Shown here: positions 8,024 through 16,279 of the stretch, piece after piece | Position numbering within the stretch: the stretch's first letter is position 1 | Layout: each line of letters begins with the position of its first letter | NCBI RefSeq assembly: GCF_003001905.1 | Contig: NZ_PVNE01000002.1 | Span: 1 to 64,000 of the forward strand | Direction of reading: 5' to 3' | Source of the DNA: Planifilum fimeticola | GTDB taxonomy: Bacteria > Bacillota > Bacilli > Thermoactinomycetales > DSM-44946 | Length of the DNA: 64,000 nucleotides | Notes under the pieces: model-generated | Seen by the model: the letters and a program-made list of their open reading frames with translations, nothing else | Database searches by the model: none | What the model was told of the DNA's origin: nothing | Position numbers and translations under genes: made by a program

Positions 8024-10120
8024 ATGAATCCGGATCGCCTGCTGCTGATCGCCGATTTGATTCCGCCGGGTCCGGAGGCGTTGGAACGGTTCGACGTGGG
8101 CGCCCAGGTGGAGGCGATCACCCGCTTGGGTTTCAACGCCCAGCATATCGAGGTGACCGATGTGACCGTCGGGGAGGCGGGGATCGCCTTTTTCAAGTCC
8201 GAACACGCGCGCTTAAACCGGCGGGACCTGCTGAAGGAATACCGAAAGCACCACGGGCGTCGGGGGAGTTGGGACATTGTCTATTTCAACGTGCACTGGC
8301 TGAGCGGGGAATTGATGCCGCTTCATCCCGAGTGGCTCCAGCGGGATGGCGGCGGGGAGATCATTCCCATTCCCTACGGAAGCGGGGGCTATTCCTGCGT
8401 CAATTCCCCCTTTCGGGATTGGGCGAAGGAAATGATCAGGGAAATCGGCGCGTACGGAGTGAAGGGGATCTTCCTGGACGGCCCCGTGTTCAGTCCGAAG
8501 GGCTGTTATTGCGACGCCTGCAGGGCCGGTTTCGAAGGACAACACGGGTTTCAATACACGCCGGAGCAAATGAAGGACCCCCTCGTCTTTCACAAGGTGC
8601 TGACCTTCAAGCAGGAGAGCATCGCCCGGTTTGTCCGGGATGTGCGGGCATCCCTGAAAAGCGTCAATCCGGACGCGGTGCTGTACATGAACGGACTCCC
8701 GCTGGGGCCGGGCACCTGCGGCCGGGACAACCGCCTGGCAGAACCCTGGCAGGATGCCTTGCTCGCCGAGGGAGGGTTTTTGGCCGGGGATTTGCGGAGT
8801 CTGCCGGTCTGGAAGCCGGCGGCAACGGCCAAATGGCTGGAAACCCAGTCGGAGGGGAAGCCGACCATCGTCGCCGTCGCCGGGAGGCACGGCCCGTGGA
8901 ACCGTTATCTGCTTCCCGCGGCGGAAACCTGGATCGCCTGCGCCTTTTCCGTCGCCAACGGCGCCCACATCTGGTACGGCATCTACGATGCCAACCGGGA
9001 TGACCCGCGGATGGACACCGTGAGGGAAATCAACCGTCTTTTATCCGCCCACTCCGATTGCCTGGCGGGGACTGCCCCGGTCGCCAGGGTGGCCCTGGTC
9101 TGGTCCCTGAAAAACGCCAATTTCTATCAGACCACCGCGGAGCAGCTGGATTTTGTGGAAGGGAAGACCGACCTTGAGCATCGGATGAAGAGCGATGCGA
9201 GGCGGGCTTTTAACGGATGGTTCGAGGTGTTGTCCCGTTCCCACCGCCTCTTCGACGTGATCGATGATCGCTTCCTGGAGCGCGGCGGTTTGTCCCGGTA
9301 CGAGCTGATCATCCTCCCCAACGTGGCCTGCATGGGGGAGGAGGAGTGCCGGTCCATCCGGGATTACGTGGCGGGGGGCGGCCATGTCATCGCCACCTAC
9401 GACACCGCCCTCTGGGATGCCTGGGGGAGGCCGCGGGAAACCCATCCCTTGAAGGACGTGTTCGGGATCGCGGAGACGAAGGGGGTCGAGCATCTGCGCT
9501 GCGATCATGTGGCTTTGGAGCCGGCGCCGCTGACCGAGGGAATCGACCAGCCGCTCATTCCCGCTCCGCATCTGCACGTGAAGGTGATTCCCGGGCCGGG
9601 GACCTGGGCCCATATGCGTTTCCGGGAAAAGCAGCCGTCCAGTTACTGCGACCTTCCTCCGGAGACGGACCACCCGTTCCTCTTGAGGAACCGCTTTGGA
9701 AAAGGGACGGCGCTCCTGTTTACGGGAAACCTCGACGCGATGTACGATACCTACCGTTTTCCCGAACACGGCCGGCTGATGCAAAACGCCGTCGACGGGC
9801 TGAGCCGGCGCGACATCCGGCTGGATGAAGGATTGACCTCCCTCTTTGTCAATGTCCGCGAAAAGGGAAATCGGCGGATCCTCCACCTGGTCAATTGCAC
9901 CCACGACGGAGGGCGGCCGATCGATCGGGTGAAAGTGTTGCGGGAGGTGGAAATCGCCGTTCATACGGGGAGAAGTCCCCAATCGATCCGAACGCTCCGG
10001 GGAGAGCGCGATCTTTCCTTTTCCTTCGCGAAGGGATGGGCTTCTTTCAAGGTGCCGGAAGTGAGAGAGTATGAGGCTGTGGTGATCGATTTTCCGGATC
10101 GGGAGGATTCACACCATTGA
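8024..10120 (+). CDS. Putative glycoside hydrolase with amidotransferase-like (beta-galactosidase trimerisation) domain
   Basis: 698 residues. The N-terminal half reads as a TIM-barrel hydrolase of the hypothetical-glycosidase GHL6 type: an early DVGAQVEAITRLGFN, then CVNSPFRDWAKEMIREIGAYGVKGIFLDGP (positions about 125-155) with a barrel-end Asp, followed by the cysteine motif CYCDAC. Residues about 345-600 resemble the class-I amidotransferase fold used as a trimerisation domain in GH42 enzymes (YELIILPNVACMG, then YVAGGGHVIATYDTALWD). There is no signal peptide. The clear RBS GGGGGGATCCG supports the ATG at 8024. Bond specificity is not readable. An alpha-fucosidase-, galactosidase- or uronidase-like role is possible. 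Confidence 0.6.
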   Translation: MNPDRLLLIADLIPPGPEALERFDVGAQVEAITRLGFNAQHIEVTDVTVGEAGIAFFKSEHARLNRRDLLKEYRKHHGRRGSWDIVYFNVHWLSGELMPLHPEWLQRDGGGEIIPIPYGSGGYSCVNSPFRDWAKEMIREIGAYGVKGIFLDGPVFSPKGCYCDACRAGFEGQHGFQYTPEQMKDPLVFHKVLTFKQESIARFVRDVRASLKSVNPDAVLYMNGLPLGPGTCGRDNRLAEPWQDALLAEGGFLAGDLRSLPVWKPAATAKWLETQSEGKPTIVAVAGRHGPWNRYLLPAAETWIACAFSVANGAHIWYGIYDANRDDPRMDTVREINRLLSAHSDCLAGTAPVARVALVWSLKNANFYQTTAEQLDFVEGKTDLEHRMKSDARRAFNGWFEVLSRSHRLFDVIDDRFLERGGLSRYELIILPNVACMGEEECRSIRDYVAGGGHVIATYDTALWDAWGRPRETHPLKDVFGIAETKGVEHLRCDHVALEPAPLTEGIDQPLIPAPHLHVKVIPGPGTWAHMRFREKQPSSYCDLPPETDHPFLLRNRFGKGTALLFTGNLDAMYDTYRFPEHGRLMQNAVDGLSRRDIRLDEGLTSLFVNVREKGNRRILHLVNCTHDGGRPIDRVKVLREVEIAVHTGRSPQSIRTLRGERDLSFSFAKGWASFKVPEVREYEAVVIDFPDREDSHH

Positions 10121-10291
10121 CGCACGCTTGTCCATCCCGCTCATCCGCTTGACTTGTCGGCTCGGCATGTCGGGCGAGCAGGCGTGGTGATGCGGTCCGG
10201 GCAGCGGGCAGCGACCCGGGAGACAGAAAAGATTTTTCGGCTGAAAGGGAAGGGAGGCGCCTTTTCACACCCAGGTGGAGGTGGGATTCGG

Positions 10292-11554
10292 ATGGCAAAT
10301 CCGGAAAAGAAGCCGTTGGGCGAAGAGCCAAGGGCGGAGGAGGGCCCGGGCTTTATCCGCTGGTTCAGATCCCTGGGACCGGCGGTCATTACCGCCGCGC
10401 TGGTGCTGGGTCCCGGGAGTCTGACGGTGTCCACCAAACTGGGCGCCTTGTTCGGATATCAGGTGCTGTGGATTGTCGTCCTGGCGACGCTGTTCATGAT
10501 GGTTTTCACCGAGATGGGCGCGCGGATCGGAATGGCTTCCGACCAATCCCTGCTCACCCTCGTCCGGCGGAAGTGGGGTACGCCGGCGGCTGTTCTCATC
10601 GGGGCGGGCTCGTTTCTGATCACCTCTTCCTTTCAGGCCGGCAATGCGATCGGGACGGGAATCGCCTTCGGGACGCTGACCGGAACCCCTGCTTCCCTTT
10701 GGACGGTTCTCTTTACGCTCTTGGCGATCGGTTCGCTGTTTCTGAAAAACTTCTATCGTTTTCTGGAAAAAATGATGCTGTGCCTGGTCGGCCTCATGCT
10801 GGCATCCTTCCTCTTCACGCTGCTGATGGTGAGGCCGGATCCGGCGGCGATGGCGGGTGCCCTGATTCCCCGCATTCCGGAAGGCTCCTTCGCGTTGATC
10901 ACCGCCTCTGTGGCCACGACCTTCTCCATCGTCGGCGCCTTTTATCAATCCTACTTTGTTCAGGAGAGGGGATGGGGACGCGGGCAGGTGAAGGAGGGGG
11001 TTCGGGAGAGTTATTCGGGAATCCTCTGTCTGGGTCTGATCTCCGCCATAGTGATGATCTGCGCGGCCGCCGTTTTGCTTCCTCAGGGAATCGAGGTGAA
11101 TTCCGTCGTCGAAATGGGCAAGACGTTGGAGCCCCTTTACGGAGGCACTGCCACCGCGGTGTTCACCCTCGGCCTTTGGGGAGCCGCCCTCTCATCTCTG
11201 ATGGGAAACGCGGCGATCGGAGGCGCTTTGTTGGCCGATGCCCTGGGATGGGGCACCCGGTTTCACGAGAAGCGGGTGAAAGGGTCGGTGATGGCCGTCA
11301 TGTTGATCGGAGCCCTTGTCGCGCTGACCTTCGGCAGTGCGCCCCTGGAGCTGATCGTGACGGCCCAGATGATCACCGTCGTGGTCGTCCCCGTGATCGG
11401 AACGGCGATGTTTCGGATTTCCAACGACCGAGCCGTCATGGGGGATCTGAAGAATTCGGCCGTCAAGAACCTGATCGGCGGGATCGGCCTCCTCGTCCTT
11501 TATTTCTTGTCGGTTTACACCCTCGGAAGTTTGATCCGCGACGCCTTGGGATGA
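10292..11554 (+). CDS. Nramp-fold transporter lacking the metal-binding motifs
   Basis: 420 residues with about 11 predicted membrane helices and clear Nramp-family similarity (SLGPAVITAALVLGPGSL and FGYQVLWIVVLATLFMMVFTEMGARIGM). In true divalent-metal transporters helix 1 carries DPGN and helix 6 carries MPH. Here helix 1 has G40-P41-G42-S43, and helix 6 (about 200-225) reads TTFSIVGAFYQSY with no MPH. Both metal-coordinating elements are therefore absent. The ATG at 10292 follows GGAGGTGGG; the 170 nt upstream contain no supported gene. It lies between glycosidases and a sugar-binding protein, so I infer a non-metal substrate linked to the sugar pathway. Automated annotation would probably call it a metal transporter. 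Confidence 0.75.
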   Translation: MANPEKKPLGEEPRAEEGPGFIRWFRSLGPAVITAALVLGPGSLTVSTKLGALFGYQVLWIVVLATLFMMVFTEMGARIGMASDQSLLTLVRRKWGTPAAVLIGAGSFLITSSFQAGNAIGTGIAFGTLTGTPASLWTVLFTLLAIGSLFLKNFYRFLEKMMLCLVGLMLASFLFTLLMVRPDPAAMAGALIPRIPEGSFALITASVATTFSIVGAFYQSYFVQERGWGRGQVKEGVRESYSGILCLGLISAIVMICAAAVLLPQGIEVNSVVEMGKTLEPLYGGTATAVFTLGLWGAALSSLMGNAAIGGALLADALGWGTRFHEKRVKGSVMAVMLIGALVALTFGSAPLELIVTAQMITVVVVPVIGTAMFRISNDRAVMGDLKNSAVKNLIGGIGLLVLYFLSVYTLGSLIRDALG

Positions 11555-11577
11555 AGCCGCGTGACGGGACCATATTT

Positions 11578-11600
11578 AAGACAATTAAAAGACTTGTCTT
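11578..11600. promoter_or_regulatory. Putative operator 2 of the aminosugar locus
   Basis: AAGACAA (11578-11584) and TTGTCTT (11594-11600) form a perfect 7-bp inverted repeat with a 9-bp spacer. Over 22 bp it matches operator 1 at 19 positions. A TATAAT follows at 11619-11624, so the site again overlaps the -35 region (TTGTCT, 19-bp spacing, or TTGATA further in). This places the binding-protein operon under the same regulator as the 1922 operon. Confidence 0.65.
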
Positions 11601-11624
11601 GATATCGCCATCCCCCTTTATAAT
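11594..11624 (+). promoter_or_regulatory. Promoter for the binding-protein operon
   Basis: TATAAT at 11619-11624 is a perfect -10. The best -35 candidates are TTGTCT (11594, 19-bp spacer) and TTGATA (11599, 14-bp spacer), neither with ideal spacing. The first coincides with the operator half-site, as at the 1784 promoter. Leader length to the ATG at 11733 is about 100 nt. Confidence 0.5.
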
Positions 11625-11732
11625 AGTAGTGAACCCATCTATCCAGAATCTTCCGAAGCAGGCGTCTCTTTTGAATAGTGCATACGGAAGGGCAACCATT
11701 TTTCGGGGGAAAAACCGGAAGGAGGAGAGGCG

Positions 11733-13295
11733 ATGCGGAAGTTTCGCCGGTGGATCGCTCTGATGTGTGTGGTGGCATTGACGGGAACCCTTCTGGCGTG
11801 TTCGTCCCAGGAGGCGGAGGATGCGGACTCCAAGGATAAGAAGTACACCATCACCTCCATCGATTTCCTTTATACGGACATCCCTCCCAAGGACGGCCGG
11901 GGCGTGAAGATGATCAATGAACGGTTCAACGTGGATTACCAGCGGGAGTACGTGGTCTACACCGAGTACGTTCAGAAGCTGACCGCCCGGGTGGCCTCCG
12001 GAGACATCCCCGACGTGATCGGCTTCGAGGGAAGCATCGACCGAACCAACTTTTTCAAGTGGGCCAAGCAGGGGGCGTTTCTGCCGCTGAACGATTACAT
12101 CGATGATTATCCCACCCTGAAGATGGTGCCGAAGGAGGTGTGGAACGCCGTCTCCGTCGACGGGAAAATTTATGCGATTCCCAAGTACTACCCCAAAAAC
12201 TATCTGCTCACGCCGATCATCCGCAAGGATTGGTTGGACAAACTGGGCCTTAAGATGCCCACCAATTACGAGGAACTGAAGGAAGTTGCCATCGCCTTCG
12301 CCACGAAGGATCCGGACGGAAACGGAAAGGACGACACCTACGGCCTGGTGTTCGGGGAGAAGGTCTGGCCGAACTATCACTTCGGCACCTACTGGGACGC
12401 GGATGCCTGGTATCACAAAAACGAGAAGGGGCAGTACATTCCGGGGATCATCAGCGACGCCCGGAAAGAGTGGATCCGGGTGATGGCCGAGCTGTACAAG
12501 GCCGGCGCGATCCAGAAGGATTTCGTCCTCCTCAATCCCAATGAAGCCAATACCCGCGTGTTTTATGCGGGGAAGGCGGGAATCTTGGTCGGAGCGCCCC
12601 GGGGGATGTCGGACGATTACATGAAAGCCCTGAAAAAGATCCATCCCGATGCGGAACTGGCCGCCATTCCTCCCTTTAAAGCCCCTGACGGTTCCCAGGG
12701 TTACACGGCGGGATCGGGCTATTACACCATGACCGCCCTGTCCGCCAAACTGGCCGATGATCCGGGCAAGGTGCGCCGAATCCTGGAGATCATCGATTTC
12801 GGCCGCAAGTTTTACCCCCCTGAACAGCAGAAGCCGGAAAACAAGGATTTCGACTGGCTTTACGGCAATGAGGGAACCGGGTACCAAATCGTGGACGGCG
12901 TTGCGACACCCCCTGAGGGGAAAAAGGGGCTGGCCCCCTTCAACTATCTGTTCGACAACAAGATGTGGGCGCCCAGCGACGAGGCCAACCAATATCACTT
13001 GACGTACAAGACGGAGGAATACCGGAAGCTGGCCAAGGAGCTGGAGGAGATGCATGCCGGCATCAAGCACTATCAAAATCCGATCCATCAGGTGTATTCG
13101 AAAACCTTTGTCGATAAAGGACAGGAGATCACCGAGAAGTTGCTGAACGAGCAGGCCCGGATGATCACCGGCGATCTGCCCCTGTCCGAATGGGATCGGC
13201 TGGTGAAGGAATATCTGGATTCCGGCGGGGCGCAGATCATCGAGGAAGTGAACCAGGAGATTCAGAAGAACAACATTCAGCCCGGATGGAAATGA
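11733..13295 (+). CDS. ABC transporter sugar-binding lipoprotein (LplA-type)
   Basis: 520 residues. The N-terminus is a lipoprotein signal with lipobox LLAC and Cys23 as the lipidation site. The mature part is an extracellular solute-binding protein of the family-1 LplA/YtcQ type, long for its class. Visible motifs are ARVASGDIPDVIGF, WNAVSVDGKIYAIPKYY and KDPDGNGKDDTYGLVFG. It would capture the oligosaccharide at the cell surface and hand it to the permeases at 17183 and 18159. The ATG at 11733 has GGAGGAGAGGCG in front. It is followed by a hairpin (13333) that likely makes it the most abundant product of the operon. Confidence 0.88.
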   Translation: MRKFRRWIALMCVVALTGTLLACSSQEAEDADSKDKKYTITSIDFLYTDIPPKDGRGVKMINERFNVDYQREYVVYTEYVQKLTARVASGDIPDVIGFEGSIDRTNFFKWAKQGAFLPLNDYIDDYPTLKMVPKEVWNAVSVDGKIYAIPKYYPKNYLLTPIIRKDWLDKLGLKMPTNYEELKEVAIAFATKDPDGNGKDDTYGLVFGEKVWPNYHFGTYWDADAWYHKNEKGQYIPGIISDARKEWIRVMAELYKAGAIQKDFVLLNPNEANTRVFYAGKAGILVGAPRGMSDDYMKALKKIHPDAELAAIPPFKAPDGSQGYTAGSGYYTMTALSAKLADDPGKVRRILEIIDFGRKFYPPEQQKPENKDFDWLYGNEGTGYQIVDGVATPPEGKKGLAPFNYLFDNKMWAPSDEANQYHLTYKTEEYRKLAKELEEMHAGIKHYQNPIHQVYSKTFVDKGQEITEKLLNEQARMITGDLPLSEWDRLVKEYLDSGGAQIIEEVNQEIQKNNIQPGWK

Positions 13296-13332
13296 GGCCG
13301 TCCGGCGGAGCCTTCCTCCGCCGTCTGCCCGA

Positions 13333-13376
13333 GAGAGCCGGTCCTGATCCGGCACCGGCTCTCCCGCCTCTTTTAT
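13333..13376 (+). terminator. Hairpin after the binding-protein gene (partial terminator)
   Basis: GAGAGCCGGT (13333-13342) pairs with ACCGGCTCTC (13354-13363), followed by a pyrimidine-rich tail ending TTTT. It sits between the binding protein and the rest of the same operon. It probably stabilises or limits the transcript so that binding protein exceeds permeases. Confidence 0.6.
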
Positions 13377-13514
13377 AGTCCGGTGAAACAGGCGGAAAAG
13401 CGGAAAGAAGTCCGCCGATGCTTCGCCCTCCAGCGGCATCCTGCGATCCGGGTCTGGTCATTTCCATACACGCAAGAGCCGCTCCACCTTTACACGGAGA
13501 GGAGAGGAACAGCG

Positions 13515-14531
13515 ATGGAAAGTCTTGAAGAATTGGAGCAAATCATGACGGAACCTTCGGACCGGCTGATTCGCGACGTGTCCCGGCTGGACGGGGATCT
13601 GATCATCCTGGGCGTCGGAGGGAAAATGGGTCCCGGACTGGCGAAACTGGCCAAGAGGGCCTTTGAACGGGCCGGGCTGAAGCACAGGGTGATCGGGGTC
13701 TCCCGCTTTTCGGACAAAGGGGTTCGCGAGGAACTGGAGAGGTGCGGAGTGGAGACGATTTCCGCCGATCTCCTGGAAGAGGATCAACTGCAGGCCTTGC
13801 CTGACGCCAAGTACGTGATTCACATGGTCGGCCGGAAGTTCGGAACCAAAGGCAAGGAACACCTGACCTGGGCGATGAACGCCTATCTTCCGGGAAGGGT
13901 GGCCCTGAAGTATCGGGATGCCCGGATCGTTTCCTTTTCCACCGGGAATGTGTACCCCCTCGTGAAACTGGCGCAGGGGGGCGCGACGGAAGAGGATCCG
14001 CCTCGGCCCGCCGGCGAGTACGCCCAGTCCTGTCTGGGGCGCGAGCGGGTATTCGAATACTTTTCCCGGAAATTCGGGATTCCGATGTTGCATTTTCGCC
14101 TCAATTACGCCATCGACATGCGTTACGGGGTGCTTCTGGAAATCGCCCGCGCGGTGCGTCAGAGACAGCCCATCGATCTCCGCATGGGCCAGGTCAACGT
14201 GATCTGGCAGGGGGACGCCAGCGAAATGGCCATCCGCTCCCTTCTTCATTGCCAGTCGCCGCCCAAGATCCTGAACGTGACGGGGCCGGAAAGCATCCCG
14301 GTCCGTTGGCTGGCCCGGGAGTTCGGCCGCCGGTTCAACGTGGAGCCGATCTTTGAATATGAAGAGGCGGACAGCGCCCTCCTGAGCAACGCTTCGGAGG
14401 CCCATCAGCTCTTCGGTTATCCCCGGGTTTCCCTCCGGCAGATGATCGAGTGGACGGTCAAGTGGCTTGAGGCCGGGGGCGTCACCTACGATAAGCCGAC
14501 GCACTTCCAGGAACGGGAGGGAGAGTTCTGA
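13515..14531 (+). CDS. NAD-dependent epimerase/dehydratase-family protein, atypical active site
   Basis: 338 residues, extended-SDR type. The nucleotide loop GVGGKMG lies at 33-39 after an unusually long N-terminal lead. A serine region (VSFSTGNVYP, near 139-148) is present. The tyrosine motif reads GEYAQSC, so Y169 is followed at +4 by Cys173 instead of the catalytic lysine of YxxxK. Activity as a standard epimerase is therefore uncertain. The ATG at 13515 follows GGAGAGGAACAGCG. The next gene starts 1 nt after the stop, so the two are tightly coupled. It may act on the same sugar nucleotide or acid as the DapA-family enzyme downstream. Confidence 0.68.
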   Translation: MESLEELEQIMTEPSDRLIRDVSRLDGDLIILGVGGKMGPGLAKLAKRAFERAGLKHRVIGVSRFSDKGVREELERCGVETISADLLEEDQLQALPDAKYVIHMVGRKFGTKGKEHLTWAMNAYLPGRVALKYRDARIVSFSTGNVYPLVKLAQGGATEEDPPRPAGEYAQSCLGRERVFEYFSRKFGIPMLHFRLNYAIDMRYGVLLEIARAVRQRQPIDLRMGQVNVIWQGDASEMAIRSLLHCQSPPKILNVTGPESIPVRWLAREFGRRFNVEPIFEYEEADSALLSNASEAHQLFGYPRVSLRQMIEWTVKWLEAGGVTYDKPTHFQEREGEF

Positions 14532-14532
14532 G

Positions 14533-15600
14533 ATGGCGAACGAATCCTTGTCCCCCCGGTTGCGGGAGGCATTGCGCGACGGTCTGGTGATTCCGGCCCA
14601 TCCCCTGGCCTTGAACGCCTCCAGGCGTCTGGATGAGCGGAGACAGCGGGCGTTGACCCGTTACTATGTCGAAAGCGGTGCCGGAGGGGTGGCGGTGGGG
14701 GTTCACACCACCCAGTTCGCCATCCGCAGTCCGGGGATCGACCTGCTGGAACCGGTGCTCCGTTTGGCGGCGGAAGAAGTGGCGCGGCGGGAGCCGGATC
14801 GCCCCTTCCTGCTGGTGGCGGGGATCTGCGGGGAAACGGAGCAGGCCCTCCGGGAAGCGGAATTGGCCCGGAAGCTGGGCTATCACCTGGGGCTGCTCAG
14901 CCCCGGCGGACTCGGTCATCTCAGCGAGGAGGCCCTTCTCAAGCGGGCCGAGCGGGTGGCCGAAGTGATCCCTCTGTTCGGTTTTTACCTGCAGCCGGCC
15001 GTCGGCGGGAGGGAACTCTCCTTCGATTTTTGGAAGGCTTTTGCGGAGATTCCCGGGGTGGAGGCGATCAAAATCGCCCCCTTTGACCGGTATCGGACGG
15101 TGGACGTGGTCCGGGCGGTGTGCCATTCTTCCCGACGGGATGAAGTCGCCCTGTACACCGGCAACGATGACAACATCCTGGCGGATCTGTTGACCCCCTT
15201 TCGGTTCACCGTCGACGGAAAGATCGTGGAAAAGCGGATTGTCGGCGGTTTGCTGGGACAGTGGGCGGTCTGGACCCGGAAGGCGGTGGAACTGCTGGAA
15301 GAGGTCAAGCGGGTTCGGAACCAAAACGCGATTCCGTCCGAATTGCTCGCCCTGGGAAGCCGACTGACCGATGCCAACGGCGCGCTGTTCGATGCGGCCA
15401 ATCGCTTCCGCGGCTGTATCCCGGGGATTCACGAGGTGCTCCGCCGTCAAGGGCTTCTGGAGGGACGATGGTGCCTCGATCCGGAGGAGGAACTGTCTCC
15501 GGGACAGATGGAGGAGATCGACCGGGTGTGTCGGGAGTATCCGGAGCTTGCCGACGATTCCTTTGTGCGCCAAAATCTGCGGCGTTGGCTGGAGGTGTGA
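14533..15600 (+). CDS. Dihydrodipicolinate synthase/N-acetylneuraminate lyase-family aldolase
   Basis: 355 residues of the DapA/NanA TIM-barrel family, somewhat longer than the usual 290-310. VEAIKIAPFDRYR places the Schiff-base lysine at K180. The tyrosine region is FYLQPAVGG near 151-159, differing from the classical YNxP. Such enzymes cleave or form a pyruvate-derived C-C bond in keto acids such as sialic acid or keto-deoxy sugar acids. Coupled to the epimerase-like gene (1-nt gap), it probably splits the sugar skeleton late in the pathway. The C-terminal extension (from about 290) is of unknown role. Confidence 0.75.
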   Translation: MANESLSPRLREALRDGLVIPAHPLALNASRRLDERRQRALTRYYVESGAGGVAVGVHTTQFAIRSPGIDLLEPVLRLAAEEVARREPDRPFLLVAGICGETEQALREAELARKLGYHLGLLSPGGLGHLSEEALLKRAERVAEVIPLFGFYLQPAVGGRELSFDFWKAFAEIPGVEAIKIAPFDRYRTVDVVRAVCHSSRRDEVALYTGNDDNILADLLTPFRFTVDGKIVEKRIVGGLLGQWAVWTRKAVELLEEVKRVRNQNAIPSELLALGSRLTDANGALFDAANRFRGCIPGIHEVLRRQGLLEGRWCLDPEEELSPGQMEEIDRVCREYPELADDSFVRQNLRRWLEV

Positions 15601-15606
15601 GATGTC

Positions 15607-16266
15607 ATGCGCGGTTGGGCAGGAGCGCTGATGCGGGCGGGGGAATGGGTGGTCCGCCTGGCATGCCTGAATTTCCTCTGGATCCTGTTCACCCTCCTCG
15701 GCGTCGGGATCCTGGGGCTGTTTCCCGCCACGGCGGCCGTATTTTCGGTGATCCGCAAAGGGCTAGTGGATGAGGGAAAGACGTTTCCGCTGTTTCGCAC
15801 CTTTTGGTCGTTCTACCGCGCCGATTGGATTCCCATGAACATTCTGATGCTCGTCTATTCGGTGATGGGACTGGGACTTTTTCTCGACTTCCGCCTGGTT
15901 CGCGGATGGGAGGGAGCAGCGCAGCCGTGGGTCGTCCTTTTCCTGGTCTTCGCCCTTTCCGTCTATCTCCTTTCCCTGATCCACCTTTTCCCTCTCTATG
16001 CCCATTACCGGATGAAGCTGCACGAGTACGTCCTGCAATCCTTCCTCATCACCCTGTATCGACCACTGTCCTCCGCGTTGATGGGGGGTGCCGTGTATTT
16101 GATGTACGCCGCCATGACGTGGCTGCCCGGCACCCTTCCGGTGTTCGCGGTCAGTCTTCCCGCCGTGGTGGTGATGGCGCTTTCCTTCCGAACCTTCCGT
16201 TCGATCGACCCGTCCACCGCCATCCCCAGTACAGGCTGGGCCGGGGTCGGAAAAAAACATGCCTGA
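15607..16266 (+). CDS. YesL-family (DUF624) membrane protein
   Basis: 219 residues with about five hydrophobic helices. The start (WVVRLACLNFLWILFTLLGVGILGLFPATAAVFSVIRK) is typical of YesL/DUF624 proteins. These are found beside Lpl/Ytc-type sugar transporters in Bacillales and have no proven function. The ATG at 15607 is used here; ATG at 15631 is an alternative. It overlaps or abuts the following ROK gene. Confidence 0.75.
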   Translation: MRGWAGALMRAGEWVVRLACLNFLWILFTLLGVGILGLFPATAAVFSVIRKGLVDEGKTFPLFRTFWSFYRADWIPMNILMLVYSVMGLGLFLDFRLVRGWEGAAQPWVVLFLVFALSVYLLSLIHLFPLYAHYRMKLHEYVLQSFLITLYRPLSSALMGGAVYLMYAAMTWLPGTLPVFAVSLPAVVVMALSFRTFRSIDPSTAIPSTGWAGVGKKHA

Positions 16267-16279
16267 GGGGGGAAGCGGT

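Noticed and set aside
10151-10158. GACTTGTC upstream of the Nramp-like gene, matching the right half of the shared operator
   Set aside because: Only eight bases match and the left half is absent; an 8-mer is expected by chance about twice in this window counting both strands.
10292-11554. Annotation as a manganese transporter (MntH)
   Set aside because: The DPGN and MPH metal motifs are both missing.
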